In this document: piece by piece, positions 1 through 8,702 of the stretch
Layout: each line of letters opens with the position of its first letter
Position numbering within the stretch: position 1 is the stretch's first letter
Assembly (NCBI GenBank): GCA_963703325.1
Contig: OY969805.1
Location: 2,232,001 to 2,296,000 of the forward strand
Source of the DNA: Aquilonibacter sp963703325
GTDB lineage: Bacteria > Vulcanimicrobiota > Vulcanimicrobiia > Vulcanimicrobiales > Vulcanimicrobiaceae
Direction: 5' to 3'
DNA length: 64,000 nucleotides
The notes under the pieces: model-generated
Told to the model about the DNA's origin: nothing
The model's database searches: none
What the model saw: the letters and a program-made list of their open reading frames with translations, nothing else
Position numbers and translations under genes: made by a program

Positions 1-894
1 GCGGGCGGCACGAACATTCTCGACTTGATGAAGGACGACGTCGAGCATCCGCCGATCCTGATCGACATCAACGCGTTGCCCTTGCGCGCGATCGAGCAGC
101 GCGGGAACGAGCTGTTTATCGGCGCGCTCGCCCGCATGAGCGACGTCGCCGCGCACCCGCTCGTTCGGCCGGCATTTCCGCTGATTGCGATTGCGCTGGA
201 GGAGAGCGCTTCCCCACAGTTGCGCAACATGGCGTCGATCGGCGGAAACGTCTTGCAGCGCACGCGCTGTCCGTATTTTCGCGATACCGCAACGCCGTGC
301 AACAAACGCAATCCCGGCAGCGGCTGCGGCGCCATCGGCGGCGTCAACCGCATGCAAGCGGTACTTGGAACAAGCGATCGCTGTATCGCGACGCACGCGT
401 CCGACGTTGCGGTAGCTTTCACCGCGCTCGACGCGGTGGTGCATATCGCGCACGGCAGCGGCACGCGCACGCTTGCGCTCACGGAATTCTATCGCCGGCC
501 CGGGACGACGCCGCAGCTCGAAAACGCTCTCGCGCCGGGAGAGCTGATTGTCGGCCTCGCTGTTCCAGCGCTTGCCTACGGCGCGCATTCAACGTATGTC
601 AAAGCCCGCGACCGCGCGCAATACGAATTTGCGCTGGCCTCGGCCGCGGTAGCGTTGGATGTACAGGGCGGCACGATACGCGCTGCGCGCATCGCGCTGG
701 GCGGCGTAGCCACGGTTCCCTGGCGTGCGCGTGAGGCCGAAACGCTCCTGGCCGGTGCACCTGCGACCCGCGCAAGTTACGAGCGCGCCGCGGAGGCGGC
801 CCTACACGGCGCGCGCGGCTGGGGGCAGAACGACTTTAAGATTCCACTCGCCAAACGCGTCGTGGTGCGGGCGCTCGAGATGGTGAGCGCATGA
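1..894 (+). CDS. Xanthine dehydrogenase family FAD-binding subunit (PaoB/YagS-like), 5' partial
   Basis: FAD-binding middle subunit of a three-subunit molybdenum hydroxylase; it passes electrons between the Mo and FeS subunits. The reading frame is open from base 1 and the first residues (AGGTNILDLMK) are the FAD pyrophosphate loop typical of the family, so the true start lies upstream and the TTG/ATG at 25-30 are internal. A cysteine-rich stretch (RCPYFRD, then PCNKR and GSGCG, about residues 88-110) matches the extra 4Fe-4S loop of PaoB/YagS, which ordinary CoxM proteins lack. The C-terminal CO-dehydrogenase flavoprotein domain is complete. It overlaps the Mo subunit by ATGA, so the two are translationally coupled. 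The 2Fe-2S subunit is presumably just upstream. The substrate (aldehyde or purine) cannot be told from sequence. Confidence 0.9.
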   Translation, partial: AGGTNILDLMKDDVEHPPILIDINALPLRAIEQRGNELFIGALARMSDVAAHPLVRPAFPLIAIALEESASPQLRNMASIGGNVLQRTRCPYFRDTATPCNKRNPGSGCGAIGGVNRMQAVLGTSDRCIATHASDVAVAFTALDAVVHIAHGSGTRTLALTEFYRRPGTTPQLENALAPGELIVGLAVPALAYGAHSTYVKARDRAQYEFALASAAVALDVQGGTIRAARIALGGVATVPWRAREAETLLAGAPATRASYERAAEAALHGARGWGQNDFKIPLAKRVVVRALEMVSA

Positions 895-2975
895 GCATTC
901 CGGTCATCGGTGCGCCGCGCAGCCGCGTGGACGGCCCCGACAAAGTCACCGGCGCGGCGAAATATACCTGCGATCGTGAGTTGCCCGGCATGCTGCACGC
1001 GGTCGTGGTTCCTAGTACGATTGCCTACGGACGCATCGTGTCGATCGACGACGACAAGGCGCGCAGCGCGGAAGGCGTGGTGCTGGTGATGACCCACCGC
1101 AATGCTCCGGTTGTTGACGAGAACAAGGTCGGCGCGCAGGACAGCAAGTTGTTCCTGTTGCAGAGCGACGCGGTCGAGTTCGATCGCCAGCCGGTGGCGG
1201 TGGTCGTCGCGCGCACGTTCGAGCAAGCGATGCACGGGGCCGATCTGGTGCGCGTTGCATATGAGACACGCGCGCCGCAGATGGATCTCGATGCGGGTGA
1301 CGTCGTCGAGCCCAAGCAGATGCTCGGGAATCAGCCGACGTCGCACGCACGCGGTTCGGCCGAACCGGCGCTCGACGGTGCGCATACGAAGATCGCGCAG
1401 CTCTACCGGACGCCGACCGAACATCACAATCCGATGGAAACGCACGGGACCGTGGCCGCATGGGATGGTGACACGCTGACCGTCTATGATTCGACGCAGT
1501 GGGCCTTCGGCGTGCGGACGCGCCTGGCGGGCGTGTTCAAAATCGATCCGTCGAAGATTCGCGTCATCGCGCCATTTGTCGGCGGCGCGTTCGGCAGCAA
1601 AGGCACAGCGTGGTCGCACGTTCCGCTCGCGGCAATGGCTGCGCGCGTGACGGGCAAGCCGGTTAAACTCCTGGTCACCCGCCCGCAGATGTTCGGCTGG
1701 GTGGGTCATCGACCGCAAACCGAACAGCACTTCTCGGCTGGCGCCTCGGCTGACGGTACGCTGGTCGCGATGCTGCACGACTCGCGCAACGAGACCAGCC
1801 TTTCGGACGACTTCGTCGAGCCGTGCACGGTGTTCAGTCGAGATCTCTACGCGGTGCCGCACTACACAATGCATCAAGAGCTGCGGCGGCTTTCGATCAG
1901 TAAGCCGACGTATCAACGCGCTCCAGGTGAGTCCACCGGCGGCTTCGCGGTCGAATCGGCGATGGACGAACTTGCCTACGCGCTCGCGATCGACCCGCTC
2001 GCGCTGCGTTTGCGCAACTATTCCGAAGTCAATCCAAACAACGGCAAAGAGTACACGAGCAAGAAGTTACGCGAGTGCTACGCACAAGCGGCGGAGCGAT
2101 TCGGTTGGTCGAAGCGGACCGCGCCGCCACGCTCGATGCAGCGCAACGGCATGCTGGTAGGATGGGGCATGGCCACTGCGTCGCGTGGAACGCACCGCGG
2201 CGACTCCAACGCGCGCATCACCATGCACCCCGACGGCAGCGTCGTGCTGGCGGTCGGCACGATTGAACAAGGAACCGGCTCGCCGACCGTGTATCCGCAA
2301 CTTGCGGCCGCGGTGCTCGGCATCTCAGCCGATCGCGTGCGCTTCGAGTGGGGCGATACGAATTTGCCGACGGCCCCGCTCGCGGCCGGCTCGCAAACCG
2401 CGGCAAGCGTCGGCTCGGCCACGGTCCTTGCCGCGCAGGCACTGCGCGACCGCTTAGCGTCGCTCGGGGGCAAGGTTCCCGCTGAAGGGATCACTATCGA
2501 CATCAACGCCAAGGTTGACGAAACAGAAGAAGAACGGTACGCGCAACAAGCGTTCGGCGCCCACTTCGCCGAGGTCGTAGTCGATCCTGACCTGTTGCAT
2601 ATTCGCGTGACACGTTTCGTCGGCGCCTACGACGTCGGACGCGTCCTCAATTCCAAGACGGCGGGGAGTCAACTCGTCGGCTCAGTCGTTTGGGGCATCA
2701 GTATGGCGCTCTACGAAAAGACGCGCTTCGACCTGCGCACCGGACGGATCATGAATGCCACCTTGGCGGACTACCTGGTACCTACCAACGCCGACATCCC
2801 CAACCCTGAGGTGATTGCCGTTGAGGACGACGACGAACGCGTCAATCCGGCCGGCGTGCGCGGCATGGGCGAAGTCGCCATGTGCGGGTGCGCGGCGGCG
2901 GTGGCCAATGCGGTCTATCACGCGACCGGCGTTCGCGTGCGCGAGTTGCCGATTACGGTGGAAGCGCTACTCTAA
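891..2975 (+). CDS. Xanthine dehydrogenase family molybdopterin-binding subunit (PaoC/YagR-like)
   Basis: Large catalytic subunit of a molybdenum hydroxylase, 694 residues, close to PaoC (about 730). The N-terminal a/b hammerhead domain (DGPDKVTGAAKYT) is followed by the Mo-cofactor domain. The PFVGGAFGSKG loop and the YQRAPGES segment are the usual cofactor-contacting motifs. The C-terminal GVRGMGEVAMCG carries the conserved glutamate that acts as base in this family. A twin-arginine signal is not seen, as expected for this subunit. It follows the FAD subunit with an ATGA overlap. PaoABC oxidises aromatic aldehydes in E. coli; a similar detoxifying role here is inference and purine substrates are possible. 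Confidence 0.92.
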   Translation: MSIPVIGAPRSRVDGPDKVTGAAKYTCDRELPGMLHAVVVPSTIAYGRIVSIDDDKARSAEGVVLVMTHRNAPVVDENKVGAQDSKLFLLQSDAVEFDRQPVAVVVARTFEQAMHGADLVRVAYETRAPQMDLDAGDVVEPKQMLGNQPTSHARGSAEPALDGAHTKIAQLYRTPTEHHNPMETHGTVAAWDGDTLTVYDSTQWAFGVRTRLAGVFKIDPSKIRVIAPFVGGAFGSKGTAWSHVPLAAMAARVTGKPVKLLVTRPQMFGWVGHRPQTEQHFSAGASADGTLVAMLHDSRNETSLSDDFVEPCTVFSRDLYAVPHYTMHQELRRLSISKPTYQRAPGESTGGFAVESAMDELAYALAIDPLALRLRNYSEVNPNNGKEYTSKKLRECYAQAAERFGWSKRTAPPRSMQRNGMLVGWGMATASRGTHRGDSNARITMHPDGSVVLAVGTIEQGTGSPTVYPQLAAAVLGISADRVRFEWGDTNLPTAPLAAGSQTAASVGSATVLAAQALRDRLASLGGKVPAEGITIDINAKVDETEEERYAQQAFGAHFAEVVVDPDLLHIRVTRFVGAYDVGRVLNSKTAGSQLVGSVVWGISMALYEKTRFDLRTGRIMNATLADYLVPTNADIPNPEVIAVEDDDERVNPAGVRGMGEVAMCGCAAAVANAVYHATGVRVRELPITVEALL

Positions 2976-2980
2976 GAGGT

Positions 2981-4006
2981 ATGGAGTATCGCTATCTAGG
3001 GAAGTCCGGGCTGCAGGTGCCGGTCTTGAGCTTTGGCACGGGAACCTTCGGCGGACGAGGTGAGTTCTTCGGCGCGTGGGGATCGACCGACGTGTCCGAA
3101 GCAAAACGCCTCGTCGACATCTGTCTTGACGGCGGTCTCACCATGTTCGATTCAGCCGACATTTACTCACGCGGTCTCGCCGAAGAGATCCTCGGCAAAG
3201 CCATCAAAGGCCGGCGCGATACGGTCTTGATCTCCACCAAGGCCACATCGCCGATGAGCGATGCGCCCAACGACGCCGGATCCTCGCGTCAACACCTGAC
3301 GACGGCGATCGAGGCTTCGCTGCGACGGCTGCAGACCGACCGGATCGACCTCTTTCAACTCCATAATTTCGACGCCTACGCGCCGATTGAAGAAACGCTC
3401 TCGACGCTCGACGACTTCGTGCGCGCGGGAAAGATTCGCTACGTCGGCGTCTCCAACTACTCCGGCTGGCACCTGATGAAGGCGCTGGCCATCGCCGAGC
3501 GTTACAACCTTCCGCGCTACGTCGCGCATCAGGCGCTCTACTCGCTGATCGCGCGCGACTTCGAGTGGGAACTGATGCCGCTCGCACTGGATCAGGGTGT
3601 CGGTACGGTGGTATGGAGCCCGCTTGGATGGGGACGGCTCACCGGTAAGCTTCGGCGCGGCGCGCCGCTTCCCCAAACGAGCCGGTTGCACGCGACCGCT
3701 GATGACGGACCGCCGGTCGACGACGAGTATCTCTATACCGTCGTCGACGCGCTGGATAGCGTCGCGCGCGAAACCGGAAAGTCGATTCCGCAAATTGCGA
3801 TCAACTGGCTATTAGCGCGTCCGACCGTGTGCAACGTTATCATCGGCGCGCGTAACGAAGAGCAGCTCCGCGCTAATCTCGGCGCGGTCGGCTGGACGTT
3901 GACGAAAGAGCAGATCGCCGTTCTCGACGCGGCTAGCAAACGCACGCCGCCGTATCCGTACTGGCATCAGTACACGAAAACGAAACTCAATCCGCCGCCC
4001 GTATAG
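2981..4006 (+). CDS. Aldo/keto reductase
   Basis: NADPH-dependent oxidoreductase with a TIM-barrel fold, 341 residues. The start is the ATG giving MEYRYLGKSGLQV, only 5 nt behind the upstream stop and directly preceded by AAGAGG; longer upstream starts would run deep into the Mo subunit gene. The catalytic tetrad is visible: Asp and Tyr in FDSADIYSRG, Lys in STKATSP and His in QLHNFDAY. The C-terminal cofactor segment (NVIIGARNEEQLRANL) is typical of the YhdN/potassium-channel-beta-like branch. Placement directly behind an aldehyde-oxidising type Mo enzyme suggests joint handling of carbonyl compounds, but the substrate is unknown. Confidence 0.9.
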   Translation: MEYRYLGKSGLQVPVLSFGTGTFGGRGEFFGAWGSTDVSEAKRLVDICLDGGLTMFDSADIYSRGLAEEILGKAIKGRRDTVLISTKATSPMSDAPNDAGSSRQHLTTAIEASLRRLQTDRIDLFQLHNFDAYAPIEETLSTLDDFVRAGKIRYVGVSNYSGWHLMKALAIAERYNLPRYVAHQALYSLIARDFEWELMPLALDQGVGTVVWSPLGWGRLTGKLRRGAPLPQTSRLHATADDGPPVDDEYLYTVVDALDSVARETGKSIPQIAINWLLARPTVCNVIIGARNEEQLRANLGAVGWTLTKEQIAVLDAASKRTPPYPYWHQYTKTKLNPPPV

Positions 4007-4019
4007 GCGAAGGTTCGAT

Positions 4020-5597
4020 TTACGCGCGCATGTGCTGGATGATGCGCACGGTGGTGCTGGTCCAAGCACGCAGCACCTTCGCCAAACCGAAACTAACGGC
4101 GACGCAAACGGCCGCGTGGACGCTGAGGCTGAACCAGATCGGGCCGCCGAGCCAGATCGTCCTGCCGAGTGAGTGGCCGGCAACGATGATTTGCTCGAGC
4201 GTCTCCATGGCCGCCAACAGCGCGAGTTGCAATCCGAAGATCGGCACGAGCAAACGGCTGATGTTCGTGTGCAGCGCATCGTCGGAAGCCCGCAACAGAT
4301 CGCGGCGCACGCGCAGCACCAAATAGAGGACCACCAGAAACGCGCCCAGAGCGAGGGTGGGCAGCACGTCGAGATTCGAGTGGTCGGTGTACGAGGCGTG
4401 CCCAAACCAGCCGGCATTCGAGGCGCCTTCGACCAAAGGATTGGCGATCGCGACCGCGATGGCCGCTGCAGCAATGCAGAACCAGAACCGGATCCAGGCG
4501 ATTGGCCGCGGCGCGGTCCTTGGCTTGCGTGCGACGACGGCGATGTGTCCGACGGTCAGATCCGGTAGATCGGCGGCCAGCTTCGCCCCGATAAACGCGG
4601 AAGCGGCAGAATGATGCGTCTCTGAAATCGTACGATCATGCTCGGCAAACGACGACAGCGCCGAGACTGCTTCGGTATGCCAATGCTCGATATCCGCACC
4701 CGATATTCCATCCACCGGCCCGAACGCGGGGAGAGGATGCGCATTACTAAGGTCGATCGCCAAGCCGCTACGGAGTTGAATCATCTGCTCGGTTTCACGA
4801 CGATAGGCCGGCGACTCGCCCAGCCGATCCGAATCGATGACGTCTTCAACGTTCAACAGTGTACTGTAGGTCATGCTGGTCCAAAAAGCGAGGAAGGCTC
4901 GATAGAACATGCCTGGTTCCGTCGTAGAAACGCCCCAGCTTAAGCGCTTTCTCGTGGCACTCTTCAGGGCGCCGTTCAAAAGTTCGGGTGAGAGGCGTAA
5001 CGCCTTCAGCGCACGCGCGAAGAGCGGCTGATCGTGATGCAGCGCAAGTATCTCCAAGGGCTTGGTAACGAAGTACGCGTTACCGGAAGCCTTGTATATG
5101 CGCCACCCTGAGAGCCACTGACCCCACGGCGAGCGTACGACCGCAATGTGACGCGCGTTCGGAAAGTGCTTGCGCATCCACGCAAGTCGTCCAAGCGTGC
5201 GGCAATGCTTCATTACCGCGATCTTTCCGTTGGCGTGCGCGAAGCGCACGAGCGAGTCGAGATAGCTCGCGAGGCCCGGGAGATTCGTCTGCGTGCCGGC
5301 GAGAAAATGATCGTAAGCGATGCCGGCCGGATACCCGTTGACGCCGCGTCCTCGGGTTGGAATCAGCGGGGCAAATTCCTCGAAGTACGGGCGTTCCGGG
5401 TCGGGATGTCTCGAGTCGGTGGCGCCCGGGCGCATCACCGCAATGTCGCGCAGCGTTGAGCATGCAAGCGCTTCATTGAGCGGTTCGTAGAAAGCCATCA
5501 CGTCGGGTCGCGACCGGAACAGGGACCATATCCATGTTCCCGCCGTACGCCACCCACAGTGAAGGAAAATGGAGTCTGCAGCTTCGGGCTCTGGCAC
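4020..5597 (-). CDS. Sulfotransferase-like domain fused to a C-terminal membrane domain
   Basis: A 525-residue protein with two parts. Residues 1 to about 350 look like a sulfotransferase: HCGWRTAGTWIW near residue 13 resembles the 5'-phosphosulfate loop that binds PAPS, and VVRSPWGQWLSG near residue 155 resembles the 3'-phosphate motif. Residues about 365-525 hold four hydrophobic stretches (beginning FWFCIAAAAIAVAIA) joined by short loops, so the C-terminus is membrane-embedded and the catalytic part probably cytosolic. The gene stands alone, convergent with the aldo/keto reductase 13 nt away. The acceptor substrate is unknown. The P-loop lacks the common SGTT wording, so the PAPS assignment is a family-level call. 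Confidence 0.6.
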   Translation of the reverse strand: MPEPEAADSIFLHCGWRTAGTWIWSLFRSRPDVMAFYEPLNEALACSTLRDIAVMRPGATDSRHPDPERPYFEEFAPLIPTRGRGVNGYPAGIAYDHFLAGTQTNLPGLASYLDSLVRFAHANGKIAVMKHCRTLGRLAWMRKHFPNARHIAVVRSPWGQWLSGWRIYKASGNAYFVTKPLEILALHHDQPLFARALKALRLSPELLNGALKSATRKRLSWGVSTTEPGMFYRAFLAFWTSMTYSTLLNVEDVIDSDRLGESPAYRRETEQMIQLRSGLAIDLSNAHPLPAFGPVDGISGADIEHWHTEAVSALSSFAEHDRTISETHHSAASAFIGAKLAADLPDLTVGHIAVVARKPRTAPRPIAWIRFWFCIAAAAIAVAIANPLVEGASNAGWFGHASYTDHSNLDVLPTLALGAFLVVLYLVLRVRRDLLRASDDALHTNISRLLVPIFGLQLALLAAMETLEQIIVAGHSLGRTIWLGGPIWFSLSVHAAVCVAVSFGLAKVLRAWTSTTVRIIQHMRA

Positions 5598-5677
5598 TGC
5601 CAGAAGTTTCTAAGCAATGATTGAGAAATCGCTGAGCCGGCTGCCTTTGGGCCTAACGCGCGGGATCTGATGCGTGC

Positions 5678-6073
5678 TTATCGAGTCAGGGTCCAACGGC
5701 CGTTTGTGTGTCGCAGATACACTCTATCGGCCGGTACGTCGGTGACGAAATCGATGGCGCCGATGCGGTTGCCGCCGCAATGATCAATACCTGGCATGAT
5801 CTCGACGAGTACTTTCATTCGCCACGAGTTGGTGCTGGCAAATCCGGTATGCCAATTCGGCCCAAGGAAGCCAGGCCACCATTGGTTCTTTTGCATCGTC
5901 CAATTGATGTCCATGAAACCCTTGTGGTAAAAGGTGACCCAAGCACAGTGATCGGACCGGTTCAGCACCTCGATGCTCGGGTACGAGCTGGGAACGGCAA
6001 GCCGCGGCAAAAGCGCGATCGCAAGCGTTGCAAAGAACACGAGGGAAAGGCGTTGGAACATATCCTGATCCAT
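5678..6073 (-). CDS. Small secreted protein of unknown function
   Basis: 131 residues. The N-terminus (MDQDMFQRLSLVFFATLAIALLPRLAVPSS) looks like an uncleaved anchor or signal peptide. The mature part is rich in Trp, His and Asn and has two cysteines (DHCAWV and DHCGGN) that could form a disulfide. No family is recognised. The body alternates short hydrophobic stretches with Gly/Asn turns, which suggests a small beta-sheet domain. It lies between the sulfotransferase fusion and the PadR unit, all on the minus strand, with 80-nt and 76-nt gaps, so co-transcription is possible but not shown. Confidence 0.6.
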   Translation of the reverse strand: MDQDMFQRLSLVFFATLAIALLPRLAVPSSYPSIEVLNRSDHCAWVTFYHKGFMDINWTMQKNQWWPGFLGPNWHTGFASTNSWRMKVLVEIMPGIDHCGGNRIGAIDFVTDVPADRVYLRHTNGRWTLTR

Positions 6074-6149
6074 CCTTCTGCCGCGTAGCGACGAGGATTT
6101 TTTCTGCCCGCCCGACGCATTCCCCGCTCATTTGGCGTAAGCGCTCCGC

Positions 6150-6689
6150 TTAGACGTGATCCGCGAGGATGTGTAAGAGCTCGCGCCGGGCCTTATCGAG
6201 CACTGCGATGGCCTTCTTGTAGAGTTCGAGGTTGCCGCTCTTGGCGATCTGCTTGACGGCATCTTTGATGCCGTGTACTTGCCGCATTGCGTCGGCCACG
6301 GTCGCGTAGAAGGCCGGATTGCTCCACGGCATCTCTTCCTGAGATTGCTCGCGTGTCGCGTAGAGCTCGCGGCCCTTATCGGTAATCTCGTACGTGCGCT
6401 TGCCGTCGCGTTCGGAGCTGCGAACGAAGTCGCCGTCCTCGAGCATCTGCAGCGCCGGATAGATCGAACCCGGGCTCGGGCGCAGTCCGCGTTTGCTTTC
6501 GATCATCAGCATGATGTCGTAGCCGTGACGCGGGCCCTCGAGCAGTGCTTCGAGGATCTCATACTTGAGATCGCCGCGTCCGCGACCGCCGCCGAAGCCA
6601 CCGCCCCAGCCGCCGCGATGCCGTCCGCGCCGGCCCATACCGAAGTGACCTTCGAAGCCTTCGCGTCCGTGTCCAAAATGAAAGTCCAT
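6150..6689 (-). CDS. PadR family transcriptional regulator with Gly/His/Arg-rich N-terminal tail
   Basis: Winged-helix repressor, about 179 residues. The PadR domain starts near residue 42 (LKYEILEALLEGPRHGYD), continues through SPGSIYPALQMLE (recognition helix) and the wing (GKRTYEITDKG), and is followed by a helical dimerisation segment. The first 40 residues are almost only Gly, His, Arg and Phe, a tail found in some PadR proteins and possibly metal- or nucleic-acid-binding. I prefer the ATG at 6689 because AGGA lies 8 nt before it; the ATG at 6695 is only 2 nt from it. The gene directly follows a small winged-helix gene in an apparent two-gene unit, and palindromes upstream of that unit suggest autoregulation. 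Confidence 0.87.
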   Translation of the reverse strand: MDFHFGHGREGFEGHFGMGRRGRHRGGWGGGFGGGRGRGDLKYEILEALLEGPRHGYDIMLMIESKRGLRPSPGSIYPALQMLEDGDFVRSSERDGKRTYEITDKGRELYATREQSQEEMPWSNPAFYATVADAMRQVHGIKDAVKQIAKSGNLELYKKAIAVLDKARRELLHILADHV

Positions 6690-6699
6690 AAACATTGTC

Positions 6700-6924
6700 C
6701 TATGCGGTCGCGGCGTACGCTAAATAAAGCGAGCCGCGCTCCGCGAGCGTGTAAGGTGAATCACCGCCGGGGCCTTCGATGAAGCCAAACCGCTCGAATA
6801 GCCGTAGATAGCTATCGACGAGGGATGGGCTAACCGGGCGTCCGGTCCGGTCGCACACAGCACCGACGAGCTCGGGAAGCGTCGCCGGCCCGTTCCAGAG
6901 GGTTGCCAGGATGGCGTAATCCAT
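6700..6924 (-). CDS. Small winged-helix protein (PadR-like fold)
   Basis: 74 residues that form a single winged-helix unit: MDYAILATLWNGPATLPELV, a recognition-helix-like SPSLVDSYLRLFERFGFIE, and a wing ending PYTLAERGSLYL. It lacks the C-terminal dimerisation helix of full PadR proteins. It ends 10 nt before the PadR start, so the two are probably co-transcribed and may form a hetero-complex; that is inference. A ribosome binding site (AAAGGA) lies 8 nt before the ATG. Confidence 0.7.
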   Translation of the reverse strand: MDYAILATLWNGPATLPELVGAVCDRTGRPVSPSLVDSYLRLFERFGFIEGPGGDSPYTLAERGSLYLAYAATA

Positions 6925-6953
6925 AGTGGAGGTCCTTTCGAATAGTCGCCGTG

Positions 6954-6980
6954 CTTACTAGTAAGCTACTCGATATATCG
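6954..6980. promoter_or_regulatory. Two perfect palindromes upstream of the PadR unit (candidate operator)
   Basis: CTTACTAGTAAG (6954-6965) and CGATATATCG (6971-6980) are each perfect inverted repeats, 5 nt apart, in the 103-nt gap between the divergent PadR unit and hutU. PadR proteins bind short dyads of about this size near their own promoters. The position allows control of the PadR pair, of hutU, or both. Confidence 0.55.
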
Positions 6981-7027
6981 GCAACGGTCAAGAGGCTGAG
7001 GGAAAATCGGCCGGAAACTTCCTTGGC

Positions 7028-8689
7028 ATGGCGACGACGATTTCAGGTCCGCGCGTTGTTCGAGCTGCACGTGGCTCACAGTTAACTGCGCAGGGCTGGC
7101 CGCAAGAAGCTGCGCTGCGCATGCTCAGCAACAATCTCGATCCCGACGTCGCCGAGCGGCCCGATGATTTGGTCGTGTACGGCGGCAACGGGAAGGCCGC
7201 GCGATCGTGGGCCGCATTCGATGCGATGGTGCGCACGCTCACGCGTTTGAAAAATGACGAGACGATGATCGTGCAGAGCGGCAAGCCGGTTGCGGTCTGG
7301 AAAACGCATGACCGCGCGCCGCGCGTGTTGTTGGCCAATTCGAACCTCGTTCCGAAGTGGGCGGATTGGAAGATCTTCCGCGAACTCGAAGCGCAAGGCC
7401 TCACGATGTACGGGCAAATGACGGCCGGTTCGTGGATTTACATCGGCACGCAAGGCATCGTCCAAGGCACGTACGAGACGTTTGCCGAGCTTGCACGACA
7501 GCACTTCGGCGGCACGCTCAAAGGCCGCGTGTGTTTGACCGCCGGGGTCGGCGGGATGGGCGGCGCGCAGCCGCTGGCGATCACGATGAACCAAGGGATC
7601 GCGTTGCTGGTCGATGTCGATCGATCGCGTTTGGAGCGGCGACGCGATTTGCGCTACCTCGACGTTGTCGCTGATTCGCGCGACGCGGCACTGCGCGAAG
7701 TCGAACGCGCCCGTGCGAGCGGTGAAGCGATTTCCGTCGGTTACGAAGGTAACGCGGCCACCGAATTTTGGGAGCTGTACAATCTTGGCTTTCGTCCGGA
7801 CGCGGTCACCGATCAAACCTCCGCGCACGATCTGATCGACGGCTATGTGCCCGAAGGCGTAACGCTCAGCGAAGCAGCAGCGCTTCGTGCAACCGCGCCG
7901 GAAGAATACGAGCGCCGCGCACTCGAGAGTTGCGGAAAGCACGTCGACGCGATGGTGCACTTTCTCGATGCGGGGGCCGTGGTCTTCGATTACGGCAACA
8001 ATTTACGCGCGCAGGCGCAGCGCGCCGGGTTTGCGCGTGCCTTTGATTTCCCTGGGTTCGTGCCTGCATTCATCCGGCCGCTGTTTTGCAAAGGCTCCGG
8101 TCCATTTCGATTTGTAGCGCTTTCCGGCGATCCGAGTGACATCCATCGCCTCGACCGGGAACTGCTCGCGCTCTTTCCCAATGACGCCGGCCTGCAGCGG
8201 TGGATCCAGCTCGCGCAGGAGCGCATCGCATTCCAAGGCTTACCGGCGCGCATCTGTTGGCTCGGTTACGGCGATCGCGCCAAAGCCGGCGTGCGTTTCA
8301 ACGAACTGGTGCGTTCCGGCGAGATCAAAGCGCCGATCGTGATCGGCCGCGATCACCTCGATACCGGCAGCGTTGCGTCGCCGTATCGCGAGACCGAAGC
8401 GATGAAGGACGGCAGCGATGCGATCGCCGATTGGCCGATCCTCAACGCGCTGCTCAACACCGCAGCGGGTGCGCACTGGGTCAGCTTTCATCACGGCGGC
8501 GGCGTCGGCATCGGCTATAGTTTGCACGCCGGCATGGTTGTCGTTGCCGACGGTTCGCAAGACGCGCAAGAACGGCTGCAATGCGTGCTGACCACCGATT
8601 GCGGCATGGGGGTGGTGCGTCACGCCGATGCGGGCTACGAACTCGCGATTCAAACGGCCGACGAAGGCGGCATCGATTGGCGTCTCTAG
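7028..8689 (+). CDS. hutU: Urocanate hydratase
   Basis: Second step of histidine degradation: urocanate plus water gives 4-imidazolone-5-propionate, using tightly bound NAD+ as electrophile. 553 residues, the usual length (about 555). The signature GNGKAARSW near residue 54, the NAD-binding loop GVGGMGGAQP at about residues 173-182, the ICWLGYGDRAKAG segment holding the active-site region, and FHHGGGVGIG near the C-terminus are all present. The gene opens a forward hut cluster; hutI starts 14 nt after its stop. hutH (histidine ammonia-lyase) is not in this window. Confidence 0.97.
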   Translation: MATTISGPRVVRAARGSQLTAQGWPQEAALRMLSNNLDPDVAERPDDLVVYGGNGKAARSWAAFDAMVRTLTRLKNDETMIVQSGKPVAVWKTHDRAPRVLLANSNLVPKWADWKIFRELEAQGLTMYGQMTAGSWIYIGTQGIVQGTYETFAELARQHFGGTLKGRVCLTAGVGGMGGAQPLAITMNQGIALLVDVDRSRLERRRDLRYLDVVADSRDAALREVERARASGEAISVGYEGNAATEFWELYNLGFRPDAVTDQTSAHDLIDGYVPEGVTLSEAAALRATAPEEYERRALESCGKHVDAMVHFLDAGAVVFDYGNNLRAQAQRAGFARAFDFPGFVPAFIRPLFCKGSGPFRFVALSGDPSDIHRLDRELLALFPNDAGLQRWIQLAQERIAFQGLPARICWLGYGDRAKAGVRFNELVRSGEIKAPIVIGRDHLDTGSVASPYRETEAMKDGSDAIADWPILNALLNTAAGAHWVSFHHGGGVGIGYSLHAGMVVVADGSQDAQERLQCVLTTDCGMGVVRHADAGYELAIQTADEGGIDWRL

Positions 8690-8702
8690 CGATCGCATTA
8701 AC

